This document shows positions 59,976-64,000 of a stretch of 64,000 bases of DNA, piece by piece (positions within the stretch are counted from its first letter, which is position 1; every line of letters starts with the position of its first letter). Source of the stretch: Streptomyces beihaiensis (lineage in GTDB: Bacteria > Actinomycetota > Actinomycetes > Streptomycetales > Streptomycetaceae); the NCBI RefSeq assembly GCF_026274175.1, contig NZ_JAPHNL010000001.1, positions 62,001 to 126,000 of the forward strand. The letters run 5' to 3'. The notes under the pieces are model-generated. The model was not told the DNA's origin. It did not search any database and saw nothing but the letters and a program-made list of their open reading frames with translations. The position numbers were made by a program, and so were the translations under genes.

Positions 59976-60842
59976 GTGAGTGAAGCCCGTTCCGGCAGCA
60001 GCGCGCCGACGGTCCTGCGCATGATCCTCGGCCGTCGGCTGCGGGACATGCGGCTGGGCGTGGGCGCCTCTCTCGAGGACGCGGCCAAGGCACTGCGCGT
60101 GAAGACCTTGACGATCCGTCGGCTGGAAAAGGCCGAAGTCGCGCTGAAGCCTCTCTATGTGGAGAAGCTCCTGGAGACCTACGGCGCGGACCGTCAGGAG
60201 ATCGACGAGTTCGTCGACCTGGCCGAGCAGGCCAACGAGCCAGGCTGGTGGCACTCCTACCGTGACGTCGTCCCGAGCTGGTTCACCGCCTACGTCAGCC
60301 TCGAGACCGGCGCCAAGACCCTTCGTACGTATGAGCCCCAGTACGTCACCGGCCTTCTGCAGACCCCCGACTACGCCCGCGCCGTGCTGCGCGGCGGCCT
60401 TCCGAACGGCAGCGAGGAGGAGGTGACGCGCCGAGTGGAGCTGCGGTTGCGTCGCCAGAGCCTGCTGGAGAGGGAGGACGCGCCCACGTTGTGGGTGGTC
60501 ATGGAGGAAGCCGTCCTGCACCGCGAAGTCGGCGGCCCCGACGTGATGCGGGAGCAGATCGAACGGCTCCTGGACATGTCCGAACTCGCGCACATCAGCA
60601 TCGACATCGTGCCCTTCGGCGCAGGCGCGCACGTCGGGGCATGCGCCCCGTTCACGTACTTCCGGTTCGAGGAACCCGAGCTGCCGGACATCGTGTACAG
60701 CGAACTCCTTTCCGCCGCTGTCTACTTGGACCAACGCGAGGATGTCGTCGCCCATCTCGAGGCGCATTCCCGGATGGCCCTGTCCACCTCGTCCGACGAC
60801 AGTAGGGCGCTTTTGAACCGCATGCGCAAGGAGTACTCGTGA
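59976..60842 (+). CDS. Xre-type regulator with DUF5753 domain (WhiJ/AbaA-like)
   Basis: A 288-residue protein from a GTG with CAGGAGG seven bases upstream. Residues 15-70 are an Xre HTH: VLRMILGRRLRDMRLGVGAS, EDAAKALRVKTLTIRRLEKA. The C-terminal DUF5753 domain contains ANEPGWWHSYRDVVPSWFTA, YVSLETGAKTLRTYEPQYVT, GLLQTPDYARAVLR, RRQSLLEREDAPTLWVVMEE and a VPFGAGAHVG block. This is the DNA-binding member of WhiJ-type systems that control development. Its stop overlaps the DUF397 gene by 4 bases. Confidence 0.95.
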   Translation: MSEARSGSSAPTVLRMILGRRLRDMRLGVGASLEDAAKALRVKTLTIRRLEKAEVALKPLYVEKLLETYGADRQEIDEFVDLAEQANEPGWWHSYRDVVPSWFTAYVSLETGAKTLRTYEPQYVTGLLQTPDYARAVLRGGLPNGSEEEVTRRVELRLRRQSLLEREDAPTLWVVMEEAVLHREVGGPDVMREQIERLLDMSELAHISIDIVPFGAGAHVGACAPFTYFRFEEPELPDIVYSELLSAAVYLDQREDVVAHLEAHSRMALSTSSDDSRALLNRMRKEYS

Positions 60843-61090
60843 GGGTCACCGACGAGGGCGTCTACAACGGGATGCCGGCCCGTGATCTCGGAGATCAGGG
60901 CTGGGAGCGTCCCTGGAGCGGGCCCAACGGCGGGCAGTGCGTCGAGGCGAAGAGGCTCGCCGACGGCCGCGTGGCCGTACGCCAGTCGGCCGACCCGGCT
61001 GGGCCGGCACTGATCTACACACCCGAGGAGATCGCCGCGTTCGTCCGCGGGATCAAGGAGGGTCTGGCCGACCACCTGGTCGCAGGGTGA
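60839..61090 (+). CDS. DUF397 small protein (WhiJ-system partner)
   Basis: An 83-residue protein. GTGA overlap with the regulator gene indicates translational coupling. It contains PWSGPNGGQCVEAKRLADGR, VAVRQSADPAGPALIYTPEE and IAAFVRGIKEG, the S-x-x-x-G-G-x-C-V-E and F-x-x-G-x-K/R blocks of DUF397. In Streptomyces such proteins bind and modulate the cognate Xre-DUF5753 regulator. Confidence 0.95.
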   Translation: MRVTDEGVYNGMPARDLGDQGWERPWSGPNGGQCVEAKRLADGRVAVRQSADPAGPALIYTPEEIAAFVRGIKEGLADHLVAG

Positions 61091-61171
61091 ATTGGCCGCC
61101 GAACCGAGAGACGACGGCCCCGGCCGCGTCCTGGCCCGCGGGCCGACCGACACACGCATGAAGGGAATCAC

Positions 61172-61987
61172 ATGACCACCAGGCAGGCCGGCCGCGATCT
61201 CGACACGAGCAAGGCGCACTCGGCCCGGATGTACGACTACTTCCTCGGCGGCAAGGACCACTTCGAGATCGACAAGGAGGCGGCCCTGGTCGCCGCCGAG
61301 GCCCACCCGGGGATCTACGTGACCGCACGGGAGAACCGGGCCTTCATGCACCGGGCGACCCGTGTCCTCGCGCGGGAACACGGCATCCGCCAGTGGCTCG
61401 ACATCGGCACGGGCATCCCGACCGAGCCCAACCTGCACCAGGTCGCCCAGTCCGTCGCGCAGGACGCCCGCGTGGTGTACGTGGACAACGACCCGCTCGT
61501 CCTCAAGTACGCCGAACGCCTCATGCGCAGCACGACACAAGGCCGCACGGCCTATGTCGAGGCCGACGCCACCGACCCCGATGACCTGATGGACGCCGTG
61601 GAGGCCGCCGAGGTCCTGGACTTCGACCAGCCCATCGCGCTCTCGCTCAACGCGCTCGTGCACTTCATCACCGAACCCCACGACCCGTACGCCGTCATCC
61701 GTCGGTTGCTCGACCCGCTCCCGGCGGGCAGCGCGCTCGCCATGAACCACTGCACGCCCGACTTCGACCCCGTCACCTGGAACAGGGTCGCGGAGGTCTA
61801 CACCAAGTCCGGGTCTCCGGTGCATTTCCGCTCACACGGCGAAGTCCGCCGTTTCTTCGACGGACTCGACCTGATCGAACCCGGCATCGTCTGCTGCCAC
61901 CGCTGGCGGCCCACCGCGCCCGCCGACGGAACAGAGCCCACGGACGCCCAGATCAGCCTGTTGGCGGGTGTGGGCATCAAACGCTGA
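61172..61987 (+). CDS. SAM-dependent methyltransferase, DUF574 (PF04672) family
   Basis: A 271-residue protein. DTSKAHSARMYDYFLGGKDH, FEIDKEAALVAAEAHPG, RENRAFMHRATRVLAREHGI, QWLDIGTGIPTEPNLHQVAQ, VVYVDNDPLVLKYAERLM. This is the actinobacterial DUF574 methyltransferase signature (S-x-A-R-x-Y-D-Y-x-L-G-G-K-D). The substrate is unknown. The gene follows the WhiJ-like pair by 81 bases in the same direction, a common association in Streptomyces, and may share its regulation. Confidence 0.95.
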   Translation: MTTRQAGRDLDTSKAHSARMYDYFLGGKDHFEIDKEAALVAAEAHPGIYVTARENRAFMHRATRVLAREHGIRQWLDIGTGIPTEPNLHQVAQSVAQDARVVYVDNDPLVLKYAERLMRSTTQGRTAYVEADATDPDDLMDAVEAAEVLDFDQPIALSLNALVHFITEPHDPYAVIRRLLDPLPAGSALAMNHCTPDFDPVTWNRVAEVYTKSGSPVHFRSHGEVRRFFDGLDLIEPGIVCCHRWRPTAPADGTEPTDAQISLLAGVGIKR

Positions 61988-62006
61988 CCAGGGCGGGGCC
62001 GACGAT

Positions 62007-62036
62007 CCCGGCCGGCCCGTGACGGAACCGGCCGGG
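62007..62036. terminator. Hairpin after the DUF574 gene
   Basis: CCCGGCCGG (62007-62015) pairs with CCGGCCGGG (62028-62036), a 9-bp stem with a 12-base loop, between the rightward methyltransferase gene and the leftward secreted-protein gene. Confidence 0.6.
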
Positions 62037-62194
62037 GGACCCGCCGCCTTCCCGCGCCGGGCGGGTGGGCGAGCCGTCACGGGTCGTCGTGCCTGCCTCG
62101 CCGCCGCCCACGACGACGGCGAGGAAGGTGACGCGTCCCGATGCGGGCCACCCGCTGGTTGATCCGGCCGCCTCGAACGGGGCGCCGGTGGGGT

Positions 62195-63946
62195 TCAGCC
62201 GGTGGTCACCGCGGTGTCGTCGATGACGAAGGAGGTCTGGTACGCGTAGTCCTCGGTGCCGGTGAACTTCAGTGTCACCGTCTGGCCGGCGTAGGCCGCC
62301 AGGCTGAAGGTGTGCTGGGCGTAGCCGGTGTTGTGGTCGAGGTTGGAGTATCCGGCCAGGGTGGCCAGCACGCTGCCCGAGCTGTTGAGCACCTGGACCT
62401 TGAGAGTGTCGTAGGTCTTGGTGGTACTGGTCTCGGCCGTGTCGGTGTGGAGCCAGAAGCTGAAGTCGTACGTCGCGCAGTCGCGGGGCAGGGTGACGGC
62501 CTGGGCGAGAGTGTCGGTGCGGCTGGTGCCGTAGCCGTCCAGCCAGGCGTCCCAACTACCGCTGTGCGGCGGCTCTTTGCTGCTGTTGCTGATCACGCTG
62601 GACGAGGCTGTCCAGGCGGAGGAGGTCCCGGTCTCGAATCCCGGGTCGTCCAGGAGCTGGGCGGGTGTGCAGCCGGTGCCGGACGGGTCGATCGTCCAGG
62701 TGAAGGAGGCGGAGCCGGACGCGCCCGTCGAGTCCGTCGCCGTGACCGTCACGCTGGAGGTGCCGGAGGCGGTCGGGGTGCCCGAGACCAGGCCGGTGGA
62801 GGGGCTGATCGACAGGCCGGCGGGCAGGCCGGACGCGGCATACGTCAGTGTCTGCCCCGATGCCGAGTCACTCGCACTGATCTGCAGCGACACCGGTGTG
62901 CCGACCGTCCCGGTCTGGTTGCCCGGATCGGTGACGGTGACGCCGCCGGCGGAGCCGGTCCCGGCCGAGGCGAGCCAGGCGGTCGCGTTGAGGGCGAGCT
63001 GGGCGTCGGTGCCCTTGGGGTCGTCCCAGCCGTTGTAGACGGTGTGGCCCGGCTCACCGGTGCCGTCGTCGATGGCGGAACTGTCGCCCCAGATCGCCAC
63101 GTGCCCACTGCCGTAGGTGCTGGTGGTGAAGAACGCGCCGGTGGTGCCGCCCGGCGTGGAGCCGGTGGTGTAGAGCAGGCCCTTGACGTTCGGGTTGTCG
63201 GCGGGGTGCAGGGTCTCGGTGTTGCCGTTGTAGATGACGCTCCCGGTGACGGTGCCGAAGGCGCCGTTCAGAACGGCGTTCGTGGAGTCGCTGATCGCTT
63301 TCGGGGAGTCGCTGACGATGTTCTGCTGGTCGACGCTGAAGCCGAACGGGTCGGAGTTGTCGACGCCGTTGTTGGTCAGCAGGTCGTTGACCACCTTGGG
63401 GGAGTCCCAGCCGTCGTTGTTGCGGTCGCTGCCCGTGTGGTCGACGATCAGGAACAGGCCGCCGCCGTTCTGCACGAAGTGCATCACCGCGGCCTTCTCG
63501 GCGGCGGACAGCTGATCCTGCGGCTCGGGCAGCACGAACTCGTCGAAGTGCGACAGGTCCAGCGCGTTGCTCGTGTCGCCGTAGGTGATGGAGTTGCCCG
63601 GGGGCAGAGTGTCCAGGCTGTATCCGCCCGCTTTCTGCAGCGAGACGCCCCAGGCGGAGATGGCACCGGTCCAGTCCGTCTCCGACTGCGGGTTGGCGTT
63701 CTGCTGAAGAGGGTCGGGCATGCTCGTGCTGATGATCCAGTCGGAGTTGCCCGAGGTCTCCGCCTTGCTGTCGTCGAACAGGACGTGATGGGTCGCGGTG
63801 GTCGCGGAGACGGCCGGTGATGCGGTGCCTTGCGTCGGCACGGCAGCGGCCGCGGCCGGCGTCGCGCCGAAGGCCACAGCCATGGCGAGGACAGCGCCGG
63901 CGGCGGCCGGCAGACCGTTCTTCCTGACCTGCGTCGGTCTGAGCAT
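62195..63946 (-). CDS. Secreted protein with DUF4350-like region, Ig-like domain and shared C-terminal module
   Basis: A 583-residue protein with CAGGAG before the ATG. A signal peptide ([20 protein letters not shown]) precedes a GATase1/DUF4350-like region: [49 protein letters not shown]-type [40 protein letters not shown] and [20 protein letters not shown]. An Ig-like domain ([40 protein letters not shown]) and the module [10 protein letters not shown] to [11 protein letters not shown] follow, nearly the same as in the two proteins at 45-48 kb. Secreted; function unknown. Confidence 0.87.
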   Translation of the reverse strand: MLRPTQVRKNGLPAAAGAVLAMAVAFGATPAAAAAVPTQGTASPAVSATTATHHVLFDDSKAETSGNSDWIISTSMPDPLQQNANPQSETDWTGAISAWGVSLQKAGGYSLDTLPPGNSITYGDTSNALDLSHFDEFVLPEPQDQLSAAEKAAVMHFVQNGGGLFLIVDHTGSDRNNDGWDSPKVVNDLLTNNGVDNSDPFGFSVDQQNIVSDSPKAISDSTNAVLNGAFGTVTGSVIYNGNTETLHPADNPNVKGLLYTTGSTPGGTTGAFFTTSTYGSGHVAIWGDSSAIDDGTGEPGHTVYNGWDDPKGTDAQLALNATAWLASAGTGSAGGVTVTDPGNQTGTVGTPVSLQISASDSASGQTLTYAASGLPAGLSISPSTGLVSGTPTASGTSSVTVTATDSTGASGSASFTWTIDPSGTGCTPAQLLDDPGFETGTSSAWTASSSVISNSSKEPPHSGSWDAWLDGYGTSRTDTLAQAVTLPRDCATYDFSFWLHTDTAETSTTKTYDTLKVQVLNSSGSVLATLAGYSNLDHNTGYAQHTFSLAAYAGQTVTLKFTGTEDYAYQTSFVIDDTAVTTG

Positions 63947-64000
63947 GCGTCGAGCTCCTGACGATCGCGGATGTGTGGTGCCTGGATGGGTCGAGTGCCA

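Noticed and set aside
62141-63820. A rightward 559-codon open frame
   Set aside because: Antisense to the secreted protein gene, with no domain, signal or ribosome site.
1-64000. A biosynthetic gene cluster, CRISPR array, prophage or integrative element
   Set aside because: No PKS, NRPS, terpene or lanthipeptide synthase, no spaced direct repeats of CRISPR form, no integrase, phage structural genes or attachment sites were seen.

Overview
The window is high-GC actinobacterial DNA and most likely a Streptomyces chromosome, probably outside the core. Evidence includes many Sec/Tat-secreted proteins, a Streptomyces subtilisin inhibitor, a WhiJ/AbaA-type regulator set (Xre-DUF5753, DUF397, RsbW-like ATPase), a DUF574 methyltransferase, a rare TTA codon in a regulator, and N-terminal boundaries set by GGAGG-type ribosome sites. 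No rRNA, tRNA, CRISPR array, PKS/NRPS cluster or intact insertion sequence was seen. All family names come from reading the sequence; no database search was run.

Left part (1-17.9 kb) is accessory and partly decayed. It holds the start of an SPFH-domain gene, a large membrane STAND NTPase with 14 WD40 repeats, frameshifted remnants of a CHAT-domain protein and of a membrane protein, a small secreted protein, a HAD phosphatase, a truncated IS256-type transposase, and a divergent VOC/MarR pair with two palindromic operators. Next come a HEAT-repeat protein and a contractile-injection-system (eCIS) cargo-like protein with a C-terminal nucleotide-deaminase motif; its eCIS-core domain has lost the usual HExxH block. 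Then comes a macrolide-lincosamide-streptogramin resistance-like group: erythromycin esterase, Vat-type acetyltransferase, a degraded ABC-F ATPase and a TetR regulator.

The centre (17.5-45 kb) looks like ordinary Streptomyces gene content: epoxide hydrolase, SDR protein, MerR/DUF4188 divergent pair, cyclophilin, FUSC transporter, a cytochrome b561-molybdopterin oxidoreductase fusion, lipases, a tautomerase, several small secreted proteins, a cupin/PmoA pair, a decayed VKOR gene, a CapA-like protein, a phosphoribosyltransferase-hydrolase fusion, a subtilisin inhibitor with an unusual Asp at the predicted P1 site, an amino-acid permease, a WYL regulator with its VOC neighbour, a methyltransferase, and a DUF5937/ArsR regulator carrying a TTA codon.

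The right part (45-64 kb) is rich in exported proteins that may scavenge phosphate or polymers: an AcpA/PLC-like phosphoesterase, a PAP2-type acid phosphatase, an endonuclease/exonuclease/phosphatase-fold enzyme, a HExxE secreted protein and others. Four of these exported proteins share a putative-Ig module and three share a near-identical C-terminal module. Two copies face each other as a roughly 750-bp inverted repeat around a shared terminator. A PHO-box-like array of 11-bp spaced GTGAAC/GCGAAC units lies upstream of the phosphoesterase. A two-gene von Willebrand factor A operon and a WhiJ-like regulatory module with a DUF574 methyltransferase complete the region.
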